A stretch of DNA of 64,000 bases from Folioceros fuciformis (taxonomy: Eukaryota > Anthocerotophyta > Anthocerotopsida > Anthocerotales): positions 62,001 to 126,000 of the forward strand of contig JBNGIO010006161.1 of NCBI GenBank assembly GCA_049999805.1, in the 5' to 3' direction. This document shows, piece after piece, positions 1 through 10,409 of the stretch (position 1 is the first letter of the stretch; every line of letters begins with the position of its first letter). The notes under the pieces are model-generated. The model was not told where the DNA came from. It saw only the letters and a program-made list of their open reading frames with translations, and did no database searches. The position numbers and the translations under genes are program-made.

Positions 1-1027
1 GATCACCCAGCGACGATGTGGCAGACTCGCCGGTCAAGTGAACAGAATTTCTCCTGAACTGCAACCTCCTGCCACCATCCCTGTGCCCGGACGCGCTGTG
101 CAAAGCCTCCGTCGCCGCACCTCGGACGTGTGGAGATCTGTCGTGTCCACAGAGCTCCAAGGCGCGTACAGCAGCAGATATATCCTCATCGGGCAAAGCC
201 CTCCTGTCCACAGCCTCCAGCAAGGCCTGCAGCAGGCGGGCAGCGCACACCCTGGACTGCCACTGTGCTCCATCCCCACCTGCATGCATCAGCATCTGGG
301 TAGCAGACCGCAGCAAAGGCGCGCAGAATCCCTTCACGGCCGAACCGGAGGCCAGCACCAGGGACCTAGCCAGTTGGAGGTGCGCAACACCCAATCCCCG
401 CGCTCCCTTCTCCCGCACCCCGGCGCACACTCTGGAGCACAGCTCCTGCGCCATCTCCGATCCCGCGTGCTTCCATTTCTCGGATTCCACCAATGCCTGC
501 AGGCAGAGAGCTGCACCCGCAGCCAGGGGCTCGGAGTCCGACACCACACAGTCCAGGAGGGGCTGGGAGAGCGCACGCAGCACAGCCTGGGCGTCTGCCG
601 GGGGCCCAGCAGGGTCGATTGCGTGTCTGGCAATAGAAGCCACCACCCGGGCGCACGCCTGGTGCAGCTGTGGCGAGCTGCTGCTGCTGCTCCCAGAGGC
701 GATGGAGCGGGTCACGGTTGCCATCACCCGCCCGATGTGGGGAACGATGAGCTTGCCGTGCGCCCGGGCCACCTCCTCGTACAGGGAGATGGCGAAGGAC
801 TTGGACTGCGGGGAGCCCGTCCCCGAGCCCGCCCCCCGGGAGGGCGAAACCTGCTGGAGGAATGCCGGCATGGACCCCGAATCCAGCTGCTCCACGAACG
901 CCTTGAGCGAGTGCATGGCCGCCCTCCTGCCCTCCGAGTCCGCTTCCCCGAGCCTTGCCAGATGCCGCCCCACCACTTCCACCTCCTCTCCCTCTGCCGC
1001 CTCCTCCATCTCCATCTCCAAATCCAT
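1..1027 (-). CDS. SINE1/SINE2-like ARM-repeat protein, 5' part (runs off window)
   Basis: The reading frame opens at an ATG at 1027 and stays open to the window edge, so only about the first 342 residues are seen. After an acidic start rich in Glu, the protein reads as a chain of ARM/HEAT-type helices. Stretches include SLKAFVEQLDSGSMPAFLQQ, FAISLYEEVARAHGKLIVPH, GAALCLQALVESEKWKHAG and SPHVRGAATEALHSA. From memory these line up with the ARM domain of plant SINE1/SINE2, which link actin to the nuclear-envelope KASH/LINC complex, and more loosely with TORTIFOLIA/SPIRAL2-type microtubule proteins. A C-terminal KASH tail, if present, lies outside the window. The start is supported by acidic N-terminal sequence just after it and by stop-rich DNA upstream. 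It is head-to-head with the PPR gene beginning at 1428. A 331-residue open frame on the opposite strand is a shadow of this GC-rich exon. Confidence 0.8.
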   Translation of the reverse strand, partial: MDLEMEMEEAAEGEEVEVVGRHLARLGEADSEGRRAAMHSLKAFVEQLDSGSMPAFLQQVSPSRGAGSGTGSPQSKSFAISLYEEVARAHGKLIVPHIGRVMATVTRSIASGSSSSSSPQLHQACARVVASIARHAIDPAGPPADAQAVLRALSQPLLDCVVSDSEPLAAGAALCLQALVESEKWKHAGSEMAQELCSRVCAGVREKGARGLGVAHLQLARSLVLASGSAVKGFCAPLLRSATQMLMHAGGDGAQWQSRVCAARLLQALLEAVDRRALPDEDISAAVRALELCGHDRSPHVRGAATEALHSASGHRDGGRRLQFRRNSVHLTGESATSSLGD

Positions 1028-1427
1028 GGCTAGCTCAGCTAGCTAGCTTTGGGCAACTGAACGAATGATCCCTTCAACAACTGCTCAAGCTCTGCACAGC
1101 ACCCATGGAGGAATCCACACCTCCTTCTCGTGGGCGGCAATGCGGTCATTCAATGCTTTCTCCATCTAGTGTTTAAACATGGGCCACATGACCGTTGCAG
1201 CTGGGAAAGAAACAGCCGTTGCAACAGAGGTTGTCGGACGGGGAACCTGCTCAGAAGCGGCAAGTTATGGCATGGCATGGACGCAGCATCGCATGGGATG
1301 TTAAGAGCGTGTAGGAGCAACTCGCACAGGAGCGTCCTTGCATCCGAAGAACCGCCATGCTTACCTCGAGGATTCCCGATGTGGGAGGAATGCTGGGATG
1401 TGATGCGGTCGTAGTCTTTACAAGAGG
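1028..1427. promoter_or_regulatory. Divergent intergenic region between ARM gene and PPR gene
   Basis: These 400 bases separate two head-to-head start codons (1027 on minus, 1428 on plus) and must hold the upstream sequence of both. I see no convincing TATA box or repeated motif. A short TAGCTCAGCTAGCTAGC repeat lies directly upstream of the ARM gene start. Confidence 0.4.
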
Positions 1428-4400
1428 ATGTGTCGCTGGAGAGGGGTACTGCATCGGAGGTGGGCAGCAGGAGATGTTGTGGAAGAACGGGTGCGATTAT
1501 GTCATGGCCCAATACTTTGGTGGGACACCGGTCAGGATGGTGTGGAAAGGGGGGTGACGGCTACGACAGTGAGCAAGCTTTGTAAGGAGGAGAGACTCGG
1601 TGAGGCTGTGGAGGCTTTGGGAATTGCGGTGCAGACGAACTGTTGCATTCCTAAGTCTGTCTTCCACGGTGTTTTGAAGATGTGCGCGGTGAAGAAGGAC
1701 GTTGTCTTGGGTCGGCGTGTGCATGCTTTCACTGTGGAGAAGGGGTACGAGTCGGACACCTTCTTGTGCAACCACATCATGCGCATGTATGGTTCTCGTT
1801 GCATGCTGCAGGAGGCGATGGATGTGTTCACCGGTGTTGGAAACCCAGATGCTTTCATGTGGTCTTCCATCATCTCTGCCCATGCCACACATGGGGACGA
1901 CAAGCAGGCTCTGGAACTGTATCATCGGATGCGCAGGTCAGGCGTAAAGCCAGATGGGCACGTGTTTGTGGCAGCTCTTCAGGCTTGTGCGAGGCGAGGG
2001 GAGTTGAAAATTGGGCAGGAGATGCATGCTGATGTGGAGGCTAGTGGGTTTGAACGTGACTTGTTTGTCGGCAACTCCTTGGTGGACATGTATGCCAAGT
2101 GCGGCAGCTTGGAAGATGCTCAGCGAGTGTTTGACGGGCTCTGTGAGAAAGATGTCGTGTCTTGGACTGCAATGATTGCAGGATATTCTCGGAAGGGCAT
2201 GGGGCAGGAAGCTCTTCATCTCTACAGCTTGATGCAAGAACACGGGATGGCTGTCCCAAATGCTGTGACATTTGTGTGCCTTTTGCAAGCGTGTGCGTGT
2301 GCAGGCACCCCTGCTTTGGAGCAAGGCAGACGGCTTCATGCAGAAATAAGAGGACGAGGACTGCAAGGTGATGGGTTTGTAGCCAACAGTTTGGTGAACA
2401 TGTATGCGAAGTGTGGCAGCTTAAAGGAAGCTGAGACATTGTTCGAGCGACTTGGTAGAAAAGATGTAGTGACCTGGACTGCCCTTATCACAGGATATTC
2501 CCAGGGTGGCATGGGCCAGAAGGCGCTTCGTCTCTATACTCTCATGCAGCAAGAAGGCGTGTCTGTACCAAACGCTGTGACATTTGTGTGCCTTCTGCAT
2601 GCATGTGCAAGTGTGGGCATCTCAGCTTTGAGAAAGGGAAGGCAGCTTCATGCACAGATCAGAGAACAGGGACTTGAATCTGACATGTTTGTAGCCAACA
2701 GTTTGGTAAACATGTATGCAAAGTGCGGCAGCATAGAGGATGGACGGAAAGTGTTTGATGGACTTGGTCAAAAGAACGTGGTGACGTGGAGTGCTATGAT
2801 AGCAGGATATTCCCAAGAGGGCATGGGGCAGGAAGCCCTTCATCTCTACAATATAATGTGCGACGAAGGCTTTATTACACCCAATGCCCTAACATTTGTA
2901 TGTCTCCTGCAGGCATGTGCAAGTGTGGGCGTCCAGGCCCTCGACAAGGGGAAACAGCTTCATGCACAAATCAGAGGACAAAGGCTTCTTGAGAATGTGC
3001 TTGTAGCCAACGGGCTAATAAATATGTATGCAAAATGCGGCAGCTTGGAAGATGCCCGCAGTGTGTTTGATAGGCTCACTGTCAAAGATGCTTTATCATG
3101 GCGTGCCGTGATAGCAGGGTATTCTCAGCAGGGTTTAGGGCAGGAAGCCCTTGACCTTCACAGGATTATGCAAGCAGAAGGCGTCGCTGTGCAGGATGCT
3201 ATCACATTTGTGTGCCTCCTTCAGGCATGTGCAAATGTGGGTTGGCCATCTTTGGATAAGGGTAAGCAGCTCCATTCAGAAATTTCTGGTGGAGGTCATC
3301 ATGCTGATATACTGGTAGCCAACAGTTTGGTAAACATGTACGCAAAATGTGGAAGCCTAGAGGACGCTCAGAAAGTGTTTGATGGCCTCTGTGAAAGGGA
3401 TGTTGTAACGTGGAGTGCTTTGATAGCAGGGTATGCCCAGCGGGGTATGGGTCAGGAAGCCCTTGGTCTTTATGATGCTATGCAACAAGACGGCCTAGTT
3501 GCACCTGACCCTGTGACATTTGCGTCCCTCCTGCAGGCTTGCGCAAGTGTGGGCACGCCTGCTCTGCAGAAGGGCAGGCAGATTCACGTGCAACTCAAAG
3601 AACGGGGGCACGAAGCTGACATGGTGGTTGCCACCACCTTGGTCCACATGTATGCAAAGTGCGGCAGCTTGGAAGAGGCTCGAAGAGTGTTCAACGGACT
3701 GGGCAAAAAAGATGTGGTGACATGGAATGCCATGATAGCAGGCTATTCCCAGCAGGGCACCGGCAAAGAATCCCTTCGTCTCTACAGTGCGATGCAAGAA
3801 GAGGCCACTGCTGTACCAGATTGCGTGACATTTGTGTCCCTCCTGCAGGCATGTGCAGGAGTGGGCACTACGGCGTTGGAGCAGGGGAAGGACCTTCATG
3901 TGCAAGTGAGGGAAAGAGGCTATGAAGCTGAAATGGCTGTAGGCAACAGTTTGGTAAACATGTACGCAAAGTGCGGCAGCCTGGAGGATGCTCAGAGACT
4001 GTTTGACAGACTTGGTCACAAAGATACTGTGACGTGGAATGCCATGATAGCAGCGTACTCCCAGCAGGGTATGGGCCAGAAAGCCCTTTGCCTTTATCGT
4101 GATATGCAAGAAGAAGGCATCACCGTACCTGATTCCATCACATTCGTGTGCCTCCTGCAGGCATGTGCAAATCTGGCAGCCCTCCACGTTGGAAGGCAAC
4201 TGCACGCACAGATTGAAGAACAAGGCCTTCAAGCCGATGAGGTCGTGGCCTGCGGCGTGATGAACATGTACGCAAAGTGTGGAAGCATGGTTGATGCACG
4301 GCAGGTGTTTGAGGCACTGCCCGAGAGTCGACGAAACGCAGTCACCCAGAATGCGCTGATTGCAGGATACAGCCACCAAGGAGACAGTGAGGCGGTCTTC

Positions 4401-4991
4401 AATTCGATTTCCAGAATGGAAGAGGACGGGATTCAGCCAGATGGCATCACACTTCTTAGCGTGCTAACTGTATGCAGCCATGCAGGTCTGGTTGAGAAGG
4501 GGCAGGAGTCGTTCCAGGATATGAGTAGACACTACCGCATCACTCCAACGGTGGAGCACTACACTTGCATGGTGGATCTTCTGGGCCGTGCAGGCCGGTT
4601 GGAGGAGGCACTGGCCTTGGTCGGGGCAATGCCTGTGCTGCCTGACATGGCAGTTTGGTCTACACTGTTGGGTGCTTGTCAAAAGTGGAGCAACGTGGAG
4701 GTGGGACGTCATGCTTTCGACCAAGCACTGAAGCTAGACAAGAACAATGCCGCTGCACATGTGTTGATGTTTAACATATACACCAGAACCCACAGCTGGG
4801 AGCAGGCTCACGAAATACAGGTGAGGAGAATGCGCGTGAGGGCATGGAAGCAGCCGGGTCAGAGCTGGTGGACAGACATGGATGGCATGGTTCACACTTT
4901 CTTGGTTGGGGTGGACAAATATAACAAGACTGAAGCGAAGTTCACTCCCTCCCTTGTATTGTACAATAATCGATCCTCCCTTACAGAGTAA
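1428..4991 (+). CDS. Long PLS-class PPR protein of the DYW:WW type, lacking a DYW domain
   Basis: A single uninterrupted 1187-residue frame encodes a PLS-type pentatricopeptide protein, the class that binds organellar RNA and directs C-to-U editing. Nine P-L-S triplets of about 105 residues can be counted from the S-motif cores: one degenerate (MRMYGSRCMLQEA) and eight of the MYAKCGS type. E motifs follow (HYTCMVDLLGRAGRLEEA, WSTLLGACQKWSNVEVG). The box that is normally PG-type reads QPGQSWWTDMDGMVHTFLVG, with the Trp pair near residues 1147-1148, which is the DYW:WW signature. The frame then ends 39 residues later with no HxE or CxxC deaminase motifs, and none is visible in any frame down to 5409. 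The first 45 residues are Arg/Trp-rich and could be a targeting peptide, but an upstream exon is possible. Repeat units are very similar at DNA level, suggesting recent amplification or gene conversion. The nearest relative is the gene at 19874. The editing role is inferred from family. Confidence 0.9.
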   Translation: MCRWRGVLHRRWAAGDVVEERVRLCHGPILWWDTGQDGVERGVTATTVSKLCKEERLGEAVEALGIAVQTNCCIPKSVFHGVLKMCAVKKDVVLGRRVHAFTVEKGYESDTFLCNHIMRMYGSRCMLQEAMDVFTGVGNPDAFMWSSIISAHATHGDDKQALELYHRMRRSGVKPDGHVFVAALQACARRGELKIGQEMHADVEASGFERDLFVGNSLVDMYAKCGSLEDAQRVFDGLCEKDVVSWTAMIAGYSRKGMGQEALHLYSLMQEHGMAVPNAVTFVCLLQACACAGTPALEQGRRLHAEIRGRGLQGDGFVANSLVNMYAKCGSLKEAETLFERLGRKDVVTWTALITGYSQGGMGQKALRLYTLMQQEGVSVPNAVTFVCLLHACASVGISALRKGRQLHAQIREQGLESDMFVANSLVNMYAKCGSIEDGRKVFDGLGQKNVVTWSAMIAGYSQEGMGQEALHLYNIMCDEGFITPNALTFVCLLQACASVGVQALDKGKQLHAQIRGQRLLENVLVANGLINMYAKCGSLEDARSVFDRLTVKDALSWRAVIAGYSQQGLGQEALDLHRIMQAEGVAVQDAITFVCLLQACANVGWPSLDKGKQLHSEISGGGHHADILVANSLVNMYAKCGSLEDAQKVFDGLCERDVVTWSALIAGYAQRGMGQEALGLYDAMQQDGLVAPDPVTFASLLQACASVGTPALQKGRQIHVQLKERGHEADMVVATTLVHMYAKCGSLEEARRVFNGLGKKDVVTWNAMIAGYSQQGTGKESLRLYSAMQEEATAVPDCVTFVSLLQACAGVGTTALEQGKDLHVQVRERGYEAEMAVGNSLVNMYAKCGSLEDAQRLFDRLGHKDTVTWNAMIAAYSQQGMGQKALCLYRDMQEEGITVPDSITFVCLLQACANLAALHVGRQLHAQIEEQGLQADEVVACGVMNMYAKCGSMVDARQVFEALPESRRNAVTQNALIAGYSHQGDSEAVFNSISRMEEDGIQPDGITLLSVLTVCSHAGLVEKGQESFQDMSRHYRITPTVEHYTCMVDLLGRAGRLEEALALVGAMPVLPDMAVWSTLLGACQKWSNVEVGRHAFDQALKLDKNNAAAHVLMFNIYTRTHSWEQAHEIQVRRMRVRAWKQPGQSWWTDMDGMVHTFLVGVDKYNKTEAKFTPSLVLYNNRSSLTE

Positions 4992-5409
4992 TTTATACTT
5001 ACTGGAGCATACTTCGGCGCTGTGCTCAGACCAACCCAATCTTCAGTTTGTTGTACTTCAAGTGATGGAGCAAGGCCAAGTACAAATAGCAAAATCTCTA
5101 GTCTGCGATACTTGAAGGATCGATTCAAAACGTTCAGAACATACAGTCATTCTATAGGTGACAAAACTTAACAGAACGTGGAACCACAACCGAACCACTC
5201 GAATTCAAGATACAATTACGTTACGCATATGGAATTCACAGTGTAGACGACGATAAAGCTGCCCGACCCGACGCCAGATTCAGAAGAATGCAGACTACCA
5301 GATCTTCCATGGGAAAGGCATTATAGAATCGACGACTTCGGGTAGCTGTAGCCTATACAGAGAGTGAGTACGATGTTCAAACATAACACAAGTTGATCCT
5401 TCCAACCTC
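4992..5409. other. Intergenic, convergent 3' ends
   Basis: Between the stop of the WW-type PPR gene and the stop of the SPATA20-like gene. I looked here for a lost DYW domain in the three plus frames and saw none. No repeat or RNA gene is evident. Confidence 0.5.
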
Positions 5410-8400
5410 TCATTTGGACAAGCCGCTGCTGGCAAGGTTGAAAGTTGTGACTTCCGGGCCACCCATAGGTTGTCTCAAAATTTGCTCAAGCGCCTCGGGA
5501 TCGCTGGTTGGGGCCTTGCAGGAGAAATTCTGACATACATAGGCAACAGCAGTGTCTTTCCGCCCACTCTGTACCATTGCCAAGGCAGTCGGATTGATCT
5601 TGCCCCAGGTTGCAACGTCATCTGGATCGTTGGGGTCAATGTGGATAATCTGGACACCATCAGGACCGAGGACACCATCAGAACCCAGGCCGGACATTTA
5701 GTGTGCAAGGTCTGGCCAGCCTGACAACTGCAACTGGTACCGACTTACCGTCTTCTCAGGATCGAAAAGTGAGTGGGCAACTGCGAGAAGAGCCGATGTG
5801 TTGTCCGCAAGTCTCTCTCCTGATATAATAATTTGTCGCTTGGAAGATGTATGAAAGGAGTCGAAAGCAACACACAGAAGTGGGACAGCCACGGCTACAT
5901 CCCGAATTCGCGACTCAAGCGCGGCCTGCCAAACCACCCAATCACCGTGAAGAGGAGGCCCGTGGACGACCATGACATAATAATTGCGAACATTCATCGA
6001 CTTCAAACAATGGTCAGATGGGTTGCCTCACCAGTAGACGCTCTGCTCGTCGTCGATATTGGTCTGACTGATCGCCACTTGCGAAAGCTGATAGCCGTAG
6101 CAGATTTATGGCTGCCACAGAATTGCCTGACGGCTCTGCGCCATCATAGTCCTCCTTGACCATAAACAATATGGATGGATCATCACCCGCAGTACTAAAA
6201 TATGCTCCACAAGACGAATCCCAAAACAGCTCATCCTGCACGAGAAACAACACAGAGAGATGGGGAAACAGGTGAGGGCGTTTCCAACAGGCCTGTTCTG
6301 GAGTAGCAACAGGCTCTTCGTGTACATCGCGTGCAACTTCAAGCTCTTAGCACCTGCTTCTTCTGTAGTTCTATGGCCCAGCAGAGCGATGAAGCACCTC
6401 CTCCTGCTTCGTACAAGTCCAGTAAACCAGCAATGAGGAAGGCATAGTCCTCGAGAAATCCAGGGGCTGCTGACTGTTGTACTCGAAAGCTCCGTCTCAG
6501 TTTCCCCGTCTCACCATCGTACAACTTTTTCTTTATGTACGACGCAGCTTTCAAAGCATCCGCAAGGTAATCCTGTGCCTAAAATACAGAATGAGAACAT
6601 TAAGCACATGGGAATAACAGAGGAGAGGTCCTGGGGCAAAAGCCCCAATAGAACGCATTTCCTACCCACCTTCCGCGGAGTTACAGGAAAATAGAATTGA
6701 GCGTTGTTCGGTTCCGTCGCCAGAACTTTGGATGCCCGAGCAAATGCTGAGATAGTGAGCCCATTCCATGCGACAATAACCTAAAACGTGGTTCACTCAA
6801 AGGAGATGGTCAGAGCACAAGCAGCACAAAAGTGAGCCTGACTGGTAAAAATCAAACAAACACCTTATCGTCCAGAAGGGGACGGGGACGAGCACTCCTC
6901 CTTGCATGCAGGTCGCGTCGACAGGACCCCAGAAGTTCAGCTATCTCCTCCGCAGATTTGCCAAACTTAGTTGCTGTCTCTGCTAAACTCTGCCGTTGGA
7001 TCAACACATTTTTACCGGCAAATTCTCTGTGTGGATCACTTGTACGAGAAAGGTCGCAATTTCCACCAGGTTTCACATAATAATGCGCGCAGAAAAGTTT
7101 TGCTCTCTCCTCTCCAAGAATCAGCTCAATCTAGCCAAGCGCAGGGCAGATATGCACGGTCAGCATGCACTTGACATGGTACTTTGACAGAACAGGAGAA
7201 GGCCACCAGCAACTGCACACCTCCTGACGAGTCCAGACATAGAAAGCACCTTCCTTCTTCCTGGTCGCACCGGCAGACTCGGCACTATCAGCATCTTCTG
7301 CTGAGTAAATACCACCCTCAGAATCAGTCATGTCTCTCTTTATATAATCCAGTACGTCACGAGCAGAAGATGCATACTGGATGTCTCTGGTGATTGCAAA
7401 CGCATCCAGGAACACATTCACAAGTTGCCCTTGATCATACAGCATTTTCTCAAAATGTGGCACTGCAGGAACAACAGGACATCTCTCAATAGACAATAAC
7501 GATAAAACTTTGACCACCAGGCTGTCAGAATTGACGCAGTCTACAGCAAAGGCCCGCACTTTGCACCAACCATGCCAGTACTCGTCAACACTGTATCGAT
7601 GAAAGCCACCTCCCACATGATCATGTATTCCTCCATAGGCCATGCTCCGGATGGTGAACAGGGCCATTTCGAGAACCTTGGCTGCAGCTCCCTCTTTCCC
7701 AGACACTCCCAAATGCTTATAATGTTGCAGGACTGCTTTCAGTTCCACAGGCCTTGGAAATTTTGGTGGCCCTCCAAATCCACCCAACTTGGAATCGAAG
7801 TCTTTAGTCAGCTGCATTGGCCAACAGGGTTTGACACTACATTGTTACTCGCTCGCTAGTAAAAAGTGGAACTATTGGAATGGACACGACAAGTGCTTCC
7901 AACCTGTTGAACACACAGCTGAACAGCCTGCAGCGTTGACCCCTCTGACATCTCCGAGGTTGAGCCACGTGTAGACGTTAGACCTGCCAACTGCTGGATC
8001 ACCTGATCTCCAGTCTCTCGGAGAGAGTCCCTTCCCAGGTCCCATGCTTCCTTCACTCTCCTGAAAATGAAAAAAGTGAGGGCTTTAAAAACACACAGGA
8101 AACTGAAGTCTCCTGAGCAAAGCACCTCTAGTCTGCACTGCATTGACATACTTCAACACGCTCTTGATTCCAGGCCGGCCATATCTGTCATCAGGTGGAA
8201 AATATGTTCCTCCAACAATGGGCTTCAATTCAGGGGTCAGAAAGACGCTCATAGGCCAACCGCCTCCTCCTTGTGTCGCTTGGACATACGTCATGTAGAC
8301 CTAACAACAACAGCTGATCTTACAGATGGCAAACTCTCGTTGCGGGCTACATAACTTAGCAGCATCTAATAGACCACACGCAGCGCCATCCTGGCCAAGG

Positions 8401-9510
8401 ATGATATTGCTCTAAGGTTTGTGGTAACTCTTGAGCACCAACAAACCTCACAAAAAACCACACAAATAGCAGTGTTTCTTCAAACCTTGTCCACATCTGG
8501 TCTCTCCTCTCTATCCACCTGGACAACAGAACATCTGCAATGAGTCACAATCACGTCGGTAGTTTGTATTAACAAACTAACTCACTGGACCGCCACTATC
8601 TGGTAATAGCACTACGGTAAGCAGAGGGACAGAAACTGTAAGAAAGAGACTGTTGACACACCTTGATGTTCACAAACCAGTCATTCATGACCTTGGCAAC
8701 TTCTTCATTCTCAAAGCTCTCAACTTCCATGACATGGCACCTTTAAGCGCAAAGGGGTTGCGCAGTGGTTAGAGCATGCTCAGCTGAAGCAGCTCCTTTA
8801 CCAAGAAGAGCTTGGTAAAAGAGGCGCTAAACGTCCAAGACCCCATAATAACAGCCACGAAACATCACAAGGTTCATCCTGCACAGAGCTCACTTACCAG
8901 TGACACGTGCTGTATCCAACTTTAGGCCAGTACACGATGTCAAAGACATGTGATATGAATCACAGAAAGGCGTCAGAAGATACAAGTGCCACAGCAATTT
9001 ATGTTAAAAAAAACACAAGCACGCCAAAATCTGCATCCCCGTTGAACATGTCTTCAAACTTCCTGACCAAAGCTAAACAGGATGCCATATAGAATTGCAT
9101 CGTTCAGCACTGTCACAAGCTTGTAAACCAGCGGCAGCAGATCAAATGCACACAACTTGGGGCATGCTCTGCATGTTGAGACAAAGGAGATGCAAGGGCA
9201 GTGCGGTGAAGACCTGATAAGAAGATAGGTTTATCCTCTGCACGGGCTTTTGAAAAAGCTTCTTCTCCCCATGGATACCAGTCCACCTATGGGCAGGAAA
9301 GGGAAAAAAATGCACGCAAGACAAGATAAGTACTGAGACACCGATTCGCCTTAGCATCTTGCTCCCAAGATTGCGCAGGCATCAAGATTAGCCTACCGGA
9401 TTGTGTGCATGCTGCAGCAAGTAGGGACTCTGCTCCTTGATGAGCCTGTTGGTGTATTTGTGGGCAGTGGAGCCCGCTGCACCCTTGTCGCCTTCCCCTG
9501 ACTCCGCCAT
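5410..9510 (-). CDS. SPATA20 / YyaL-like protein (DUF255 thioredoxin-fold plus six-hairpin domain)
   Basis: A multi-exon gene of about 14 exons. Exon 1 (ATG at 9510) reads [20 protein letters not shown]. Exon 2 (9214-9288) gives [21 protein letters not shown] 22-base exon (8898-8919) and the next exon (upper end 8740) together make [20 protein letters not shown]. Later exons give [45 protein letters not shown], the split [41 protein letters not shown], and the C-terminal [11 protein letters not shown] and [17 protein letters not shown]. These are hallmark blocks of the family: an N-terminal thioredoxin-like DUF255 domain with a CxxC (CHWC), then an alpha/alpha-barrel resembling glycoside hydrolases. 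The biochemical role is not established; a redox or metabolic function is inferred. In-frame sequence continues upstream of 9510 without an ATG, so the start chosen is the first methionine. A tRNA-like SINE fragment sits in the intron at 8750-8850. Confidence 0.92.
8750..8855 (+). repeat. tRNA-like (SINE-type) fragment in an intron
   Basis: The stretch TGCGCAGTGGTTAGAGCA matches a pol III A box / tRNA D-arm. About 60 bases later GTCCAAGACCCC is a weak B-box-like match. The cloverleaf does not close cleanly, so this is more likely a decayed tRNA-derived SINE than a tRNA gene. It lies in the short intron of the SPATA20-like gene next to the 22-base exon. Confidence 0.4.
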
Positions 9511-10409
9511 GGCTCTGGACACAAAAAGAAATCGAATTCCAGGACGACGCTGCACTTCTCGCGCGCTTTTCAGCGCAAGAAGTTGTGTGCCGGTGCGGCA
9601 GCTGAGACTGGTGAGGTGCTGGCAATCTTGCTGATTCTCAGAAATGCGGCCGCTGCCGAGACCACGAGGCAGCAATTACACAAGCTCGCTTCACTGACGC
9701 GAATTTTAGTACATAAGCGGGAAAAGACACAAGGCATACCGGCTCCCGCTTCGACTCCGACCCACACTCCCTCTCCGACCCGGCAGATGCAAGAAAGGCG
9801 ACGGACGACAGTGGAGCTGCTGCAAACGCAGGTAGCGGTAGCGATGGAACTCCAGCGCCAGCAGATGGAGGTGGTTGGATTTTATGAGCTGCGTTGTGCG
9901 CAGTCCCAACATCGCATCAATGGCAATCCCCGTTCCGATCCTTTTCAGTTCTGCCTGCAGCATACCACGCTCCACAACTGCCAGCGGCTGCCTGACGTGG
10001 CTTTAGCCAAGTTCCCTGCAGCCCGCGTTCGGTCAGTGCTTGTTGCCGTCTTAACATGGAGATGCAGATTTTCTCCAGTGCGGAAAGAATAGTGAACACC
10101 CCAGATTGAAACACTGCACGTCTTCTGACCATGCATGTAGCAACAAATACGAATGTCAGAGTAAACGAATCGGATTTCTTGCCTTGATTAAGAGCAACAA
10201 ACAGCAGAGTAGACAAGTTTCGGAGACATGGGCTCAGGAAGTTCTGCACATCTGTACATACGTACAAGGGAGGGAGGAATGCAGAGATTGGGAGGTTTGC
10301 ATGCTCCGATATTCAGGGCACTTCAGGCCATTGTCCTGACAAAAGAGATACAGCTAGCTGGAAACCTTTCGTCTCCCAAAACTTGCCGTCCAGGCAGCTT
10401 GGTGGGAAC
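9511..10409. other. Intergenic region upstream of SPATA20-like gene
   Basis: About 900 bases between the SPATA20-like start and the 3' end of the truncated PPR gene. It contains the promoter of the former. Open frames here have no recognisable protein features. I see no RNA gene or repeat. Confidence 0.4.

Noticed and set aside
38-1033. 331-residue plus-strand open frame
   Set aside because: It is low-complexity (His, Arg, Pro, Leu) and antisense to the ARM-repeat coding exon, which has clear family similarity.
3495-4379. 294-residue minus-strand open frame
   Set aside because: Antisense of the repeated PPR modules; repeats keep the shadow frame open.
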